NCBI GenBank assembly: GCA_047947135.1
Contig: CP170457.1
Span: 3,906,001-3,970,000 of the forward strand
Source: Planctobacterium sp047947135
Lineage (GTDB): Bacteria > Pseudomonadota > Gammaproteobacteria > Enterobacterales > Alteromonadaceae
Direction of reading: 5' to 3'
DNA: 64,000 nt
The position numbers and the translations under genes were made by a program. This document shows, one piece after another, positions 55,228-64,000 of the stretch. Each line of letters opens with the position of its first letter. Within the stretch, counting starts at the first letter, position 1. The notes under the pieces are model-generated. The model ran no database searches. It was given only the letters and a program-made list of their open reading frames with translations, and had not been told where the DNA came from.

Positions 55228-56514
55228 ATGGGGCACTTTATAGATCGCCGACTTAACAGCAAAGGGAAAAGCACCGTCAACCGCCAACGATTTATCCGTC
55301 GCTATAAGCAACAGATAAAAAAGGCGGTCTCTGACGCAATTAGTAAGCGCAGCGTCACTGATATTGACGCAGGGGAATCTGTCGGGATTCCTACCCGTGA
55401 TATATCTGAACCTATCTTTCACACAGGTCAGGGAGGCAAGCGCGAGCGGGTGCACCCCGGTAATGATCAGTTTACTGAAGGGGATCGCATTGAGCGTCCG
55501 AAACAAGGTGGCGGGCAAGGAGCTGGCGACGGAGAGGCCAGTGATTCAGGGGAAGGTGAAGATGATTTTATCTTTGAAATCAGCAAAGACGAATATCTGG
55601 ATCTCCTGTTTGAAGATTTGGAACTGCCCAACCTGAAAAAAAATCAGCTGGATAAAATGGTGCAGTACAAAACGTATCGAGCCGGTTACCAAACAGATGG
55701 CGTACCCAGTAATCTTGATATCGTCAGATCGCTCAAAGGGTCCGTTGCAAGACGTATTGCCTTAAACTCCGGCCGCAAAAAACGCTTAAGAGAGCTGGAA
55801 GAGGAGTTGGCCAAACTTCAGGAAGATAAACATGATCATCAACTGCGTATTCTGGAGCTGCAAAAAGAAATAGAGGAAATCAAAAAACGCATCGCTGCCG
55901 TGCCATTTATCGACACCTTTGATTTGCGTTTTCGCAACTATGAAAAACGCCCGGTCCCTACCAGCAAAGCGGTCATGTTTTGTTTGATGGATGTTTCTGG
56001 CTCCATGGATCAAGCGACTAAAGATATGGCCAAACGCTTTTATATCCTGCTTTATCTGTTTTTAACCCGGAGCTATAAAAATGTCGAAGTGGTGTACATC
56101 AGACATCATACTCAGGCAAAAGAAGTGGATGAACAGGAGTTTTTCTATTCTCAGGAAACAGGCGGCACCATCGTATCCAGTGCCTTAAAACTGATGCATG
56201 AAATTGTCCGGGACCGATACGATCCTAACGAGTGGAATATCTACGCCGCCCAGGCGTCCGATGGCGATAATTGGGCAGATGACTCGCCCTTATGCAGTGA
56301 ATTGCTCACCAAACAGTTATTACCGCTGGTGCGCTATTTCTCATACATCGAAATTACCGAACGTCAGCATCAAAGCTTATGGCGTGAATACAATAAGATT
56401 GCTCAGGTTTACGAGCACTTTGCCATGAAACATATCCGCAAGGTTGAAGATATCTACCCCGTTTTCCGGGAGCTATTTGAGAAAAATGCCAATAAGAAAC
56501 TGGGAGCCGCTTAG
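55228..56514 (+). CDS. yeaH: UPF0229 family VWA-domain protein YeaH
   Basis: A 428-residue protein with a charged N-terminus (FIDRRLNSKGKSTVNRQRFI), a Gly-rich acidic linker (about 92-112) and a coiled coil (about 185-225). A von Willebrand A-like domain from about 250 contains the MIDAS-like motif MDVSGSMD (254-261). Its length equals E. coli YeaH. It starts 19 nt after prkA and shares one base with the spoVR start. Known to be co-induced with YeaG; the molecular role is unclear. Confidence 0.95.
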   Translation: MGHFIDRRLNSKGKSTVNRQRFIRRYKQQIKKAVSDAISKRSVTDIDAGESVGIPTRDISEPIFHTGQGGKRERVHPGNDQFTEGDRIERPKQGGGQGAGDGEASDSGEGEDDFIFEISKDEYLDLLFEDLELPNLKKNQLDKMVQYKTYRAGYQTDGVPSNLDIVRSLKGSVARRIALNSGRKKRLRELEEELAKLQEDKHDHQLRILELQKEIEEIKKRIAAVPFIDTFDLRFRNYEKRPVPTSKAVMFCLMDVSGSMDQATKDMAKRFYILLYLFLTRSYKNVEVVYIRHHTQAKEVDEQEFFYSQETGGTIVSSALKLMHEIVRDRYDPNEWNIYAAQASDGDNWADDSPLCSELLTKQLLPLVRYFSYIEITERQHQSLWREYNKIAQVYEHFAMKHIRKVEDIYPVFRELFEKNANKKLGAA

Positions 56515-58025
56515 TGACCAAAAAGAAGTTAGCACCGCTCAGTGATGGACCCGATTGGACATTCGACTTATTAGAGCAATACGAAGCAGAAATAGATAGG
56601 GTAGCTAAACACTATGGTTTGGATACCTATCCTAATCAAATCGAAGTTATCACCGCTGAACAAATGATGGACGCTTATGCCAGTGTCGGGATGCCTATAA
56701 ATTACAGCCATTGGTCCTACGGTAAGAAGTTCATTCAGACTGAACAAAACTACAAACGTGGGCAAATGGGACTGGCCTATGAAATCGTGATTAACTCTGA
56801 CCCTTGTATCGCCTATTTGATGGAAGAAAATACCATTACGATGCAGGCATTGGTAATGGCCCATGCCTGTTATGGCCATAACTCTTTCTTCAAAAGCAAC
56901 TACCTGTTCAAGACCTGGACAGATGCCGGCTCAATTATTGACTATTTAGTGTTTGCTAAAAACTACATTGCCAAATGTGAAGAGCGTTATGGCATCTCGG
57001 AAGTTGAAAATATTCTGGATTCTTGTCATGCACTTGCCAATTTTGGTGTTGATCGCTACAAAAGGCCACAAAAGATTTCCATTCAGAAAGAACGTGAGCG
57101 TCAGGAAGAACGGGAAGCGTACTTACAGTCTCAGGTAAATGAACTTTGGCGCACCCTGCCCGATTCAGAATTTGAAGATGAACCCAAACAACACCGTTTT
57201 CCGGAAGAGCCGCAAGAAAACTTACTCTACTTTATCGAAAAAAGTGCCCCCTTACTGGAACCCTGGCAACGGGAGCTGGTAAGAATAGTACGTAAGGTCT
57301 CCCAGTATTTTTACCCACAAAAGCAGACTCAGGTGATGAATGAAGGTTGGGCCTGTTTTTGGCACTATCACATCCTGAATCACCTGTACGATGAGGGAAA
57401 AGTCACTGATCGTTTTATTCTGGAATTCCTACACAGTCATACCAATGTCGTCATGCAACCAGAATACAACAGCCCCTATTATTCTGGCATCAACCCCTAT
57501 GCACTGGGCTTCAATATGTTTATGGATATAAAGCGTATATGCCAGGAGCCAACCGAAGAGGACTACGAGTGGCTGCCAGAAATCGCGGGGAAAGACTGGT
57601 TAGAAACAGTGCATTTTGCAATGGAGAACTTTAAAGACGAGAGTTTCATCTCACAGTTTTTATCACCAAAATTAATGCGGGATTTTAAACTGTTTGCTGT
57701 GGAAGACGATGAGGATGATTCTCACCTGACGGTGTCGGCCATCCACAACGAACCCGGTTACCAAAAAATCCGGGAAAAACTGTCGGCACAATATAATTTA
57801 AGCAATCTCGAACCAAATATACAAATTTACAATGTAGATGTTCGAGGTGACCGCTCATTAACATTGCGCTATATCCCGCAAAATGGCATTCCCTTAGCAG
57901 ACTCTAAAGATGAAGTTCTCAAGCACTTGTATCGATTATGGGGCTTTCCAGTGAAGCTGGAGGCTCAGGAAGATGGCGAACTACCTTACATCCTTGCTCA
58001 GTGCCCCACAGAATTCAAAGAATAA
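56514..58025 (+). CDS. ycgB: SpoVR family protein (YcgB-like)
   Basis: A 503-residue protein starting at GTG that overlaps the yeaH stop (TAGTG), implying coupled translation. SpoVR hallmarks are NYSHWSYGKKF (about 62-72), AYLMEENTITMQALVMAHACYGHN (about 101-124) and NEGWACFWHYHIL (about 280-292), with several His/Glu that could bind metal. Named after a Bacillus sporulation gene, but widespread in non-sporulating bacteria with prkA/yeaH. Biochemical function unknown. Confidence 0.95.
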   Translation: MTKKKLAPLSDGPDWTFDLLEQYEAEIDRVAKHYGLDTYPNQIEVITAEQMMDAYASVGMPINYSHWSYGKKFIQTEQNYKRGQMGLAYEIVINSDPCIAYLMEENTITMQALVMAHACYGHNSFFKSNYLFKTWTDAGSIIDYLVFAKNYIAKCEERYGISEVENILDSCHALANFGVDRYKRPQKISIQKERERQEEREAYLQSQVNELWRTLPDSEFEDEPKQHRFPEEPQENLLYFIEKSAPLLEPWQRELVRIVRKVSQYFYPQKQTQVMNEGWACFWHYHILNHLYDEGKVTDRFILEFLHSHTNVVMQPEYNSPYYSGINPYALGFNMFMDIKRICQEPTEEDYEWLPEIAGKDWLETVHFAMENFKDESFISQFLSPKLMRDFKLFAVEDDEDDSHLTVSAIHNEPGYQKIREKLSAQYNLSNLEPNIQIYNVDVRGDRSLTLRYIPQNGIPLADSKDEVLKHLYRLWGFPVKLEAQEDGELPYILAQCPTEFKE

Positions 58026-58050
58026 ACCGGCGCTGGTGATTTTAGGTTCG

Positions 58051-59307
58051 TTATTGTGCCTGCAAGCCGCTATGTAATGCGCGTTGATAGGCCTTAATCG
58101 CAGGCAATAGCGCGACCACAAATGTCGCGAGGAAAACCAACAGCATTGCCCGCCAGGTAGACTGAGTAAAAATGGCATTGTCAATGAATATGCCATACTG
58201 TGCCGACAGTAAAGGGGAAAATAAATCGATCGCCAGCCACACACCGCCCAACGCCAGAAGCGAAGCGATAGCGGTAATCATTAGTGCTTCTACTTCAATC
58301 AACAGAAATATGGTGAAAGGTCCGGCGCCTATGGCTCGAAGCACGGCTATCTCTCTGTGGCGCTCCCGCATCGAAGCGAGCAACATCGTAGCTAATCCCA
58401 GCAAGGCTGAAAATAAAATAAGCAAAGAAATAAGGCGCAGCATATTTTCAACTGAACCGACAATTTGCCATAGTTCAGTTAATGCGACACCCGGCAAAAT
58501 CGCCATAATGGGCTCGCCTTGAAATTGGTTGATTTGTCGTTGTACCTGCAAACTGGCTATTTTTGAGGACAATCCAAGCAAGGCGGCGGTGACCTGTTCC
58601 GGCTCGTGAGCATGTTCACTCTGATGTTCGTGCTGATGATCATGGTCATGCTCGTCGTCGCCGTGATCCGGAACTTTGTCATGCATCAAATCAATTCCCG
58701 ACAAAGACACATGCACGGTTTTATCAACGGGTGTTCCTGTTTGTTTCAGAATCCCAATCACTTCAAACGGAGCGTCGTCATGGTTGACGAAACTAATCTC
58801 CCCGATACCGTGGGATATTGTCAGCTTATCCCCCAGTTGATAACCCAACTTATCTGCAACATCGTTACCTATGACGGCGCCGTGGGCATCATCAAATGGA
58901 TGTCCGGCGTTAAACACAAGCGACTGTTTGTTGCCATACTGAAAATGTTCGAAATAGTGTTGTGTCGTCCCCACAACCCGAAAACCACGATGCGCATCCC
59001 CCATTGACAGAGGTACCACCCAATCCACCATAGGCATACTGCCAATCGCTTCAATGCTTTCCCAACTGATGTTATTACTCGGACTACCAACCCGAAAAAC
59101 GGAATACATCAGCAAGTTTAATTGCCCGGTCCTGGCACCCACAATAAGATCAACACCCGACACCGTGCGTTTAAAACTCTGTTTCGCCTGTACTCGCAAG
59201 TGCTCCACAGATATCAGCAACACAATACTGATACACACTGACAATATAGTTAACAAAACACTGGTTTTGCGGGCCTTCAGGCTACCCAATGCAACACTCA
59301 ACAACAC
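58051..59307 (-). CDS. ABC transporter permease, FtsX/LolC-like, with His-rich loop
   Basis: A 418-residue MacB/FtsX-type permease. It has an N-terminal helix (about 15-35), a large periplasmic domain (about 45-290) and three C-terminal helices (about 295-415). A histidine/acid-rich stretch at about 211-235 (HGDDEHDHDHQHEH...) lies in the periplasmic domain and could bind zinc or another divalent metal. It starts at GTG overlapping the ATPase stop (TAGTG). A zinc-linked role is inferred from the His-rich loop. Confidence 0.87.
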   Translation of the reverse strand: MLLSVALGSLKARKTSVLLTILSVCISIVLLISVEHLRVQAKQSFKRTVSGVDLIVGARTGQLNLLMYSVFRVGSPSNNISWESIEAIGSMPMVDWVVPLSMGDAHRGFRVVGTTQHYFEHFQYGNKQSLVFNAGHPFDDAHGAVIGNDVADKLGYQLGDKLTISHGIGEISFVNHDDAPFEVIGILKQTGTPVDKTVHVSLSGIDLMHDKVPDHGDDEHDHDHQHEHQSEHAHEPEQVTAALLGLSSKIASLQVQRQINQFQGEPIMAILPGVALTELWQIVGSVENMLRLISLLILFSALLGLATMLLASMRERHREIAVLRAIGAGPFTIFLLIEVEALMITAIASLLALGGVWLAIDLFSPLLSAQYGIFIDNAIFTQSTWRAMLLVFLATFVVALLPAIKAYQRALHSGLQAQ

Positions 59308-60008
59308 TACACTGACTCCTTCTGGCCCTGCAATTCGAGAATAGATTGTGACTTCGTAAAGTATCTGGCCAGCGCTCTGTCATGTGACACAAACACAAGG
59401 GTTGTTTTGTGGGCATCACAGCTGGTCATAAGCAGCGACATAAAGCCATCTCGGGCGTCACTATCCAATGCAGAGGTCGGTTCATCTACAATCAACAATT
59501 CCGGTTGATTCACCAATGCTCGGGCAATGGCAACGCGCTGTTGTTGACCGACACTCAAATCAGATACGGGGCGCAATAATAATGCACTGTTGAGCTGCAA
59601 CTGCTGAAATAATTGTTGAATTTGCTGCTCCGCCTGGCCAGAGTTGTTCCCGGCAAAATAGCAGGCCAGCTCGATATTTTGTCGCACCGTCAGGTAGGGG
59701 ATAAGGTTAAATTGCTGGAAAACTACCCCAATATGCTGAGCACGAAATTTGTCTCTGCGGCGTGGTGACAAGGCAGAAAATGCTTGTCCCAATAAGTGAA
59801 TCTGTCCTGAGGAAGGTACCAAGGTACCAGAAAGCAGATTTAAAAGGGTGCTTTTACCCGAACCAGAAGGACCGTAGAGAAAAACTTTCTCGCCTTGTGC
59901 CACCTGCCATTTAGCAATATCCAAGACGTTTTCTCCGCTTTTTGCATAGCAGAAACTGAGCTGATCGATATCGACTACCACCGTCTGTTCCAACTTTTTA
60001 TCTGGCAT
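59307..60008 (-). CDS. ABC transporter ATPase, LolD/MacB-like
   Basis: 233 residues from ATG at 60008, preceded by AGAGG; the frame extends to a TTG at 60038 with a weaker site. Walker A GPSGSGKST is at 46-54. Signature LSVGQQQRVAIARAL and Walker B LLIVDEPTSALD follow. The family serves FtsX-type permeases in mechanotransmission or lipoprotein/metal-linked export. The permease gene overlaps its stop by one base. Confidence 0.9.
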   Translation of the reverse strand: MPDKKLEQTVVVDIDQLSFCYAKSGENVLDIAKWQVAQGEKVFLYGPSGSGKSTLLNLLSGTLVPSSGQIHLLGQAFSALSPRRRDKFRAQHIGVVFQQFNLIPYLTVRQNIELACYFAGNNSGQAEQQIQQLFQQLQLNSALLLRPVSDLSVGQQQRVAIARALVNQPELLIVDEPTSALDSDARDGFMSLLMTSCDAHKTTLVFVSHDRALARYFTKSQSILELQGQKESV

Positions 60009-60115
60009 CTTTGCCTCTCTGTTACGGAGCTGCTTCAACCTTTATTATTGCACGATTCAGAATGCGTGAAATCGTTTCTCTGTGTAGCTGCTTATTTATC
60101 CATCTGTAACCGCAT

Positions 60116-60289
60116 TCAATTTTCATGTTGCTGCGCTTCGATGCGCTGCCATAACGCCTCAGCTTCGGCAGTTAACATAGAATAACTTTTGATATCACCA
60201 CGACGTTGAGCAAGCATAGCTTTTTCCAACAGCTGATCGTATTCATTGCGCAACTTTTTTACTGGGTCTTTCTTAAACAAATTAAACAT
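60116..60289 (-). CDS. DUF6435-type small protein
   Basis: 57 residues from ATG at 60289 (GGA upstream). MFNLFKKDPVKKLRNEYDQLLEKAM followed by a helical stretch with GDIKSYSMLTAEAEAL fits the small DUF6435 helical proteins. No known function. It ends 107 bp before the ABC operon start, on the same strand. Confidence 0.75.
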   Translation of the reverse strand: MFNLFKKDPVKKLRNEYDQLLEKAMLAQRRGDIKSYSMLTAEAEALWQRIEAQQHEN

Positions 60290-60385
60290 TGGGTATCCAT
60301 TAAACAAAAAGGTATCGTTTAAACGTCTGCACACCAGCTGTCGATCATTATACTAAAGTTAATTGGTCATTAGCAGCACCAAGTA

Positions 60386-61270
60386 CTATTCTCCAGCGCG
60401 CTGGCGTTGATATCTGTCGGTTGCGGATTTTTCAAATTTCACTGGTATGGACTGATAGCTGCCATGAGGTTTTGCTTTGTATACAGCAAAATGTAAGTGA
60501 GGGCGTGAAGAAAACCCGGTGTTGCCAGAGTAACCTATCAGTTGGCCTGACTTAACTTGGTCTCCGAGATTAACGACGGCTCCCCACTGGGCCAGATGGT
60601 AATACTCACCCGTAGTGCCATCATCGTGCAATAACACAATAAAATTGGCATACTTGGCATAGCGTCGGCTGGCTCCACCGCGCCAGTTTTTTTCAGTGAC
60701 ATCCACGACGACGCCACTGCGTGCTGCATGCACAGGTGCTCCCACGGGCATCGCGAAATCCAGTGCATACTTTGAGTTACCCGTATGACTATAATTGCCA
60801 TTGTAACCCTGAATGATGGGGTAGTACCTTCCTTTTGCATAGGGTAATTGGTAACGCACCGTGTCGTTGTGTTGGGCATTCATATCACCAACCGTCCATT
60901 GCATGGAATAGCGATAACGAATATCACGCCAATGGCGACTGGGTTTCAATGTCAGGACGGATTTTTTTTGATAACCATCCAACACCCGAGTTACCACAAA
61001 TTTGCCTTTTTGATTATCTCGACTGAGCAAATTACGAGTGGAGATTTTAAGCGTTAGCGTGATTGGCCACGGCTTACGATTCTCCATCCAAAACGCCAAA
61101 TATTCCCCTTCCCTGTCAGCGCCTGCACACGCCCAGTTTTCATCACAGTATTGGTCTGCGTAGGCAAATGGAATAAGCAATAGGAATATCAGGACGCAAC
61201 AGACAATCGTCAACAAAGAGCGAGATGCGGTATGGGATTCTAACTTTATTTTTCTCTTAAGCGCTTTCAC
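60386..61270 (-). CDS. M23 family (LytM-like) peptidase
   Basis: A 294-residue exported protein starting at GTG; no ATG occurs before a stop 33 nt upstream. A hydrophobic signal/anchor lies at about 18-38 (LLTIVCCVLIFLLLIPFAYA). The LytM domain (about 160-280) contains H...D in HTGNSKYALDF and the zinc ligands of HLHF (SSRPHLHFAVY). GATG-type zinc site residues are all present, so it is likely an active peptidoglycan DD-endopeptidase. The N-terminal part (about 40-155) is beta-rich and of unknown role. Confidence 0.88.
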   Translation of the reverse strand: MKALKRKIKLESHTASRSLLTIVCCVLIFLLLIPFAYADQYCDENWACAGADREGEYLAFWMENRKPWPITLTLKISTRNLLSRDNQKGKFVVTRVLDGYQKKSVLTLKPSRHWRDIRYRYSMQWTVGDMNAQHNDTVRYQLPYAKGRYYPIIQGYNGNYSHTGNSKYALDFAMPVGAPVHAARSGVVVDVTEKNWRGGASRRYAKYANFIVLLHDDGTTGEYYHLAQWGAVVNLGDQVKSGQLIGYSGNTGFSSRPHLHFAVYKAKPHGSYQSIPVKFEKSATDRYQRQRAGE

Positions 61271-61472
61271 AACATGTGGGTACCGATTCGCAATGTGTGG
61301 TTAATAAGACCATTTAAACGGCAGGTGATTACAATTGGATTTGTAACAGTTTTTTAATTTGGCCGTTTAGTCGGTTGCGAAGCGATGATATGACGATTTT
61401 ATAGGGTGAGTTTCCCTGCCCTTTGACGACGCTGTGCCACAATTAGCTGCAAATTAAAGCACAGGAACACAT

Positions 61473-62735
61473 ATGAAAATCCCCGCCATCCTTCTTAGTT
61501 TTGCACTTAGTGTCAATATGGTGTTTGCCAGTCCGACAAATGTTCAGCCTAACCAGTTGGGACAGCTACTCACTTTTGCCATTGATGAAACGGACCGCAC
61601 TATGGAAGTGAGTTTTTGGAAACCTGATACTGACGGCCAATACCCTCTTTTGGTGGTGCTGGATGGTCAACGCTATTTCGCCTACGCCACTAGCATGCAT
61701 GACATGATGCAAGATTATGGCTGGACTCCACCTTTTGCCGTGCTGGGAATAAATATCGACCCACAGGAACGCTGGCAACTCTATACTCAGCACCGCAAAG
61801 CCGTGCTAAACACACTATCCTCAATGGTATTTCCTTACCTGGAAAAGCACTTCGGCGTAAGCCAGGAACGCTTGCTTTTTGGTTGGGAGGCTGCCGGGGG
61901 ATTTGCCCTAAGAACCCTGAAAGATCATCCATCGTTATTTAACAGTTATATTGCTGCCAGTCCGTCACCTCTATACGGAAAGTACTTCCCTAACCTGAAG
62001 CAGGACCATCTGGAAATGACAGCGGCTATGGCAAGTGAAGAAACCACTGGGCATCTGTATTTTGCTCAGGGAAGTTATGATTATCCGCAGTATCTTGGAC
62101 TTGAAGCATTACAGAAGAGCTTATCGAGCAATGCTGCATCAGGCCTGCGCTGGAAATACGATACGATTGCCGACGCAAGTCACTCTAGTCTGGGTTTTGA
62201 AGCACTAATGCGGGGGGTACGGGACTACTATTACTACTACGACATACCCAATTTCAGTAACTTTGCTGACTTTGAAATGCAAGGCGGATTTGCATATCTC
62301 GACAATTATTTTCAAACACAGAGCCGTATCTACGGCTTCGATCAACAGCGACTTGATAAGAATCGTTTTAGAACACTGCGTAAACTGAGTTTTAACCTCC
62401 TCGTGGATGCCAATGTAAACGCGTTTAAACAATTTCTTAAACAGCTGCAGGACACTGATTTTCTGGACCGATCACATATGAATCATATCTATCAGTACGG
62501 GATTTTATTGCTTGAAGCTGGGGACAACAGCGATGCCATGCATCTGTTCAATTATCTCATTGAACGCCATCCCACTGAGGCAAGACCTATCTACGGAAAA
62601 GGATTAACAGTACATGCAATGAATCAGCCTGAACACGCACAAAATCTGTTTCAGCAGGCCCTAAAACTTGCCCAGGAAAATCAGGATTTCAGATTAACTG
62701 AATACCAGCAGACGATTTCAACCCTTAGCCGATGA
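61473..62735 (+). CDS. Secreted esterase-like alpha/beta hydrolase with C-terminal TPR, nucleophile apparently lost
   Basis: A 420-residue exported protein (signal peptide about 1-19, LLSFALSVNMVFA) of the esterase-D/Fes family. The fold core is clear (PLLVVLDGQRYF, APFAVLGINID-type PPFAVLGINID, AASPSPLYGKYFP). The usual G-x-S-x-G-G elbow reads GWEAAGG at 137-143, with Glu139 where the nucleophile serine should be. A His that could be catalytic is in DASHSSLGFEAL. A tetratricopeptide-like region covers about 345-415. Likely binding or regulatory rather than catalytic, unless another serine is used. Confidence 0.8.
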   Translation: MKIPAILLSFALSVNMVFASPTNVQPNQLGQLLTFAIDETDRTMEVSFWKPDTDGQYPLLVVLDGQRYFAYATSMHDMMQDYGWTPPFAVLGINIDPQERWQLYTQHRKAVLNTLSSMVFPYLEKHFGVSQERLLFGWEAAGGFALRTLKDHPSLFNSYIAASPSPLYGKYFPNLKQDHLEMTAAMASEETTGHLYFAQGSYDYPQYLGLEALQKSLSSNAASGLRWKYDTIADASHSSLGFEALMRGVRDYYYYYDIPNFSNFADFEMQGGFAYLDNYFQTQSRIYGFDQQRLDKNRFRTLRKLSFNLLVDANVNAFKQFLKQLQDTDFLDRSHMNHIYQYGILLLEAGDNSDAMHLFNYLIERHPTEARPIYGKGLTVHAMNQPEHAQNLFQQALKLAQENQDFRLTEYQQTISTLSR

Positions 62736-62743
62736 TGAAGTAT

Positions 62744-62764
62744 GGTCCCCTTATTCCGGGGACC
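62744..62764. terminator. Hairpin between convergent esterase-like and GMC genes
   Basis: GGTCCCC and GGGGACC form a perfect 7-bp GC-rich stem with a 7-nt loop, 8 bp after one stop and 7 bp before the other. It lacks a T-run, so it is at best a weak or shared terminator. Confidence 0.5.
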
Positions 62765-62771
62765 CAGTCCC

Positions 62772-64000
62772 TTAGTCGTGCTCAGCCAAAACCATATCCG
62801 CCGCTTTTTCGCCAATCATAACGGCGGGTGCGTTAGTGTTGCCACCGATTAAAGTAGGCATGACTGAGGCATCGACAACTCGTAATTTGTTGACCCCCCT
62901 GACTTTCAATTCAGGTGATACCACCGCCATGTCATCATCAGCTGCACCCATTTTACAGGTGCCAACCGGATGGTAAATGGTTTCTGAGCGGCGACGAATA
63001 AATGCCAATAGTTCTTCATCGGTATTGACGTCTTTACCGGGCAATAGCTCTTCTGCGTCGTATTGTTTAAATACCTCGGTCTGGAGTATACGTCTGGCAA
63101 TCTTGGTGCCTTCCAGCATAACCTGACAATCTTTTTCAGCACTGAGATAGCGCGGATCGATAATAGGCTGTTCTAATGGATTGGTAGAACGCAGTTTTAT
63201 TTCCCCTCGACTTTCGGGATACAAGCAGCAGACATGCAAACCAAATCCGTAACCCCACACTAACTTACGGCCATGATCATGCAAAATACAAGGCAAAAAG
63301 TGCATTTGAATATCCGCCAGACCATTGGCATATTTGGTTTTTAGGAACCCTCCAGATTCGGCGATATTACTGGACATTATTCCTTTACGTCCGGTCAAGT
63401 ACTGGTAGGCAGCCTGCAAATACTCAGGGATTGAACGCAGTGCTAAGCCATAGCCACCTTTGGTCTTACTGCGCCATTGTACGATAGCATCCAGATGATC
63501 CTGCAAGTTTTGCCCTACACCCGGCAAATGCTGTCTTACGTGTATTCCGTGACTTTTCAGGTGCGCTTCATCACCAATACCAGAAAGCATCAATAATTGC
63601 GGTGAATTAATAGCACCACCGCTGATTAAGACTTCCCGTTTGGCTTTGATGGATAAGCTACTGCCATCCTGAAATACTTCTACACCGGTGGCATTGTCAC
63701 CATCGAAAGTGATTTTTTGCACCAGGCAACCGGTTTTAATATCCAGATTGGGCCGCTCCAGGATACCCCCTAAATACCCCTTGGCGCTTGAACAACGTTG
63801 GCCCCCTTTTTGGGTGACCTGATAAAACCCCAGGCCCTCTCGTTGCCCACTATTAAAGTCGTCAACTTTGGCATAACCCAATTCATCAGCGCTTTGTACA
63901 AAATGCTTGGAAATATCACTGACGTATCGCAAATCAGCGACGTTCAGTGGTCCACCCACACCATGCAATGCACTCTCTCCGCGCTCCTGATTCTCGGACT
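62772..64000 (-). CDS. GMC family FAD oxidoreductase, choline dehydrogenase-like (5' end outside window)
   Basis: The frame stays open to the window edge, so the N-terminal FAD motif is missing; about 409 residues are visible. The segment ESALHGVGGPLNV near the edge, SGGAINSPQLLMLSGIG, ETIYHPVGTCKMG with the catalytic His, and DASVMPTLIGGNTNAPAVMIGEKAAD with the Asn of the His-Asn pair are hallmarks of the choline/alcohol dehydrogenase group. Whether it is betA cannot be decided without neighbours; many marine GMC enzymes oxidise other alcohols or polyethylene glycol. Confidence 0.93.
   Translation of the reverse strand, partial: SENQERGESALHGVGGPLNVADLRYVSDISKHFVQSADELGYAKVDDFNSGQREGLGFYQVTQKGGQRCSSAKGYLGGILERPNLDIKTGCLVQKITFDGDNATGVEVFQDGSSLSIKAKREVLISGGAINSPQLLMLSGIGDEAHLKSHGIHVRQHLPGVGQNLQDHLDAIVQWRSKTKGGYGLALRSIPEYLQAAYQYLTGRKGIMSSNIAESGGFLKTKYANGLADIQMHFLPCILHDHGRKLVWGYGFGLHVCCLYPESRGEIKLRSTNPLEQPIIDPRYLSAEKDCQVMLEGTKIARRILQTEVFKQYDAEELLPGKDVNTDEELLAFIRRRSETIYHPVGTCKMGAADDDMAVVSPELKVRGVNKLRVVDASVMPTLIGGNTNAPAVMIGEKAADMVLAEHD

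Noticed and set aside
1..64000. CRISPR arrays, insertion sequences, integrases, restriction or toxin systems
   Set aside because: No regularly spaced repeats and no transposase, integrase, Cas or restriction-enzyme reading frames were found on either strand.

Overview
The window looks like chromosome of a marine gammaproteobacterium of the order Alteromonadales (Alteromonadaceae-like). The evidence is the complete rnfABCDGE-nth cluster, motY beside rnt, a large STN-type TonB-dependent receptor with FecI/FecR regulators, secreted M28 and S9-type proteins, and moderate G+C. The genus is inferred; no rRNA gene is present. There is no CRISPR array, rRNA operon, transposase or integrase in the window.

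Layout. 1-6.4 kb: the 3' part of one TonB-dependent receptor, then a FecI-like sigma factor, a FecR-like anti-sigma factor, and a second, closely related receptor carrying an N-terminal STN signalling domain. 6.5-12.95 kb: a PAS-GGDEF diguanylate cyclase, a NatAB-type ABC exporter, a YIP1 membrane protein, a DUF3025 protein and a secreted M28 peptidase. 13.2-16.3 kb: asnB and an RNase J-like metallo-beta-lactamase. 16.5-22.2 kb: small and accessory genes (YciI-like, orphan HPt, DUF2058, periplasmic binding protein, SnoaL-like), then queC, cysE and a LysR regulator. 22.4-25.8 kb: a MATE exporter and uvrB, abutting. 25.8-27.2 kb: about 1 kb of AT-rich non-coding DNA with an inverted DnaA-box pair, then two intact tRNA-Asn(GTT) genes separated by a truncated third copy. 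27.3-33.4 kb: the Rnf electron-transport complex and endonuclease III.

33.4-41.1 kb is accessory: SnoaL-like/NmrA operon with divergent LysR, an FG-GAP beta-propeller, an alpha/beta hydrolase, a class II aldolase, and a GlxA-type regulator divergent from a rhodanese. Inside it lies a frameshifted second copy of the 3' end of nth, which points to insertion or recombination at nth. In Vibrio, as recalled, gloA, rnt and motY lie close to nth-rnf, so this block probably split an older neighbourhood.

41.4-48.4 kb: gloA, a secreted S9-type propeller lacking its catalytic domain, an unannotated 44-residue membrane protein, motY, rnt, then a redox/iron group (peroxiredoxin, bfd, grxD, sodB). 48.5-52.6 kb: an RND efflux pump and its adaptor. 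53.3-58.0 kb: the prkA(yeaG)-yeaH-spoVR(ycgB) stress operon. 58.05-60.0 kb: a LolD/FtsX-type ABC transporter with a His-rich loop. 60.1-64 kb: a small DUF6435 protein, an M23 peptidase, an esterase-like protein whose nucleophile serine appears to be missing, and the 3' part of a GMC oxidoreductase.
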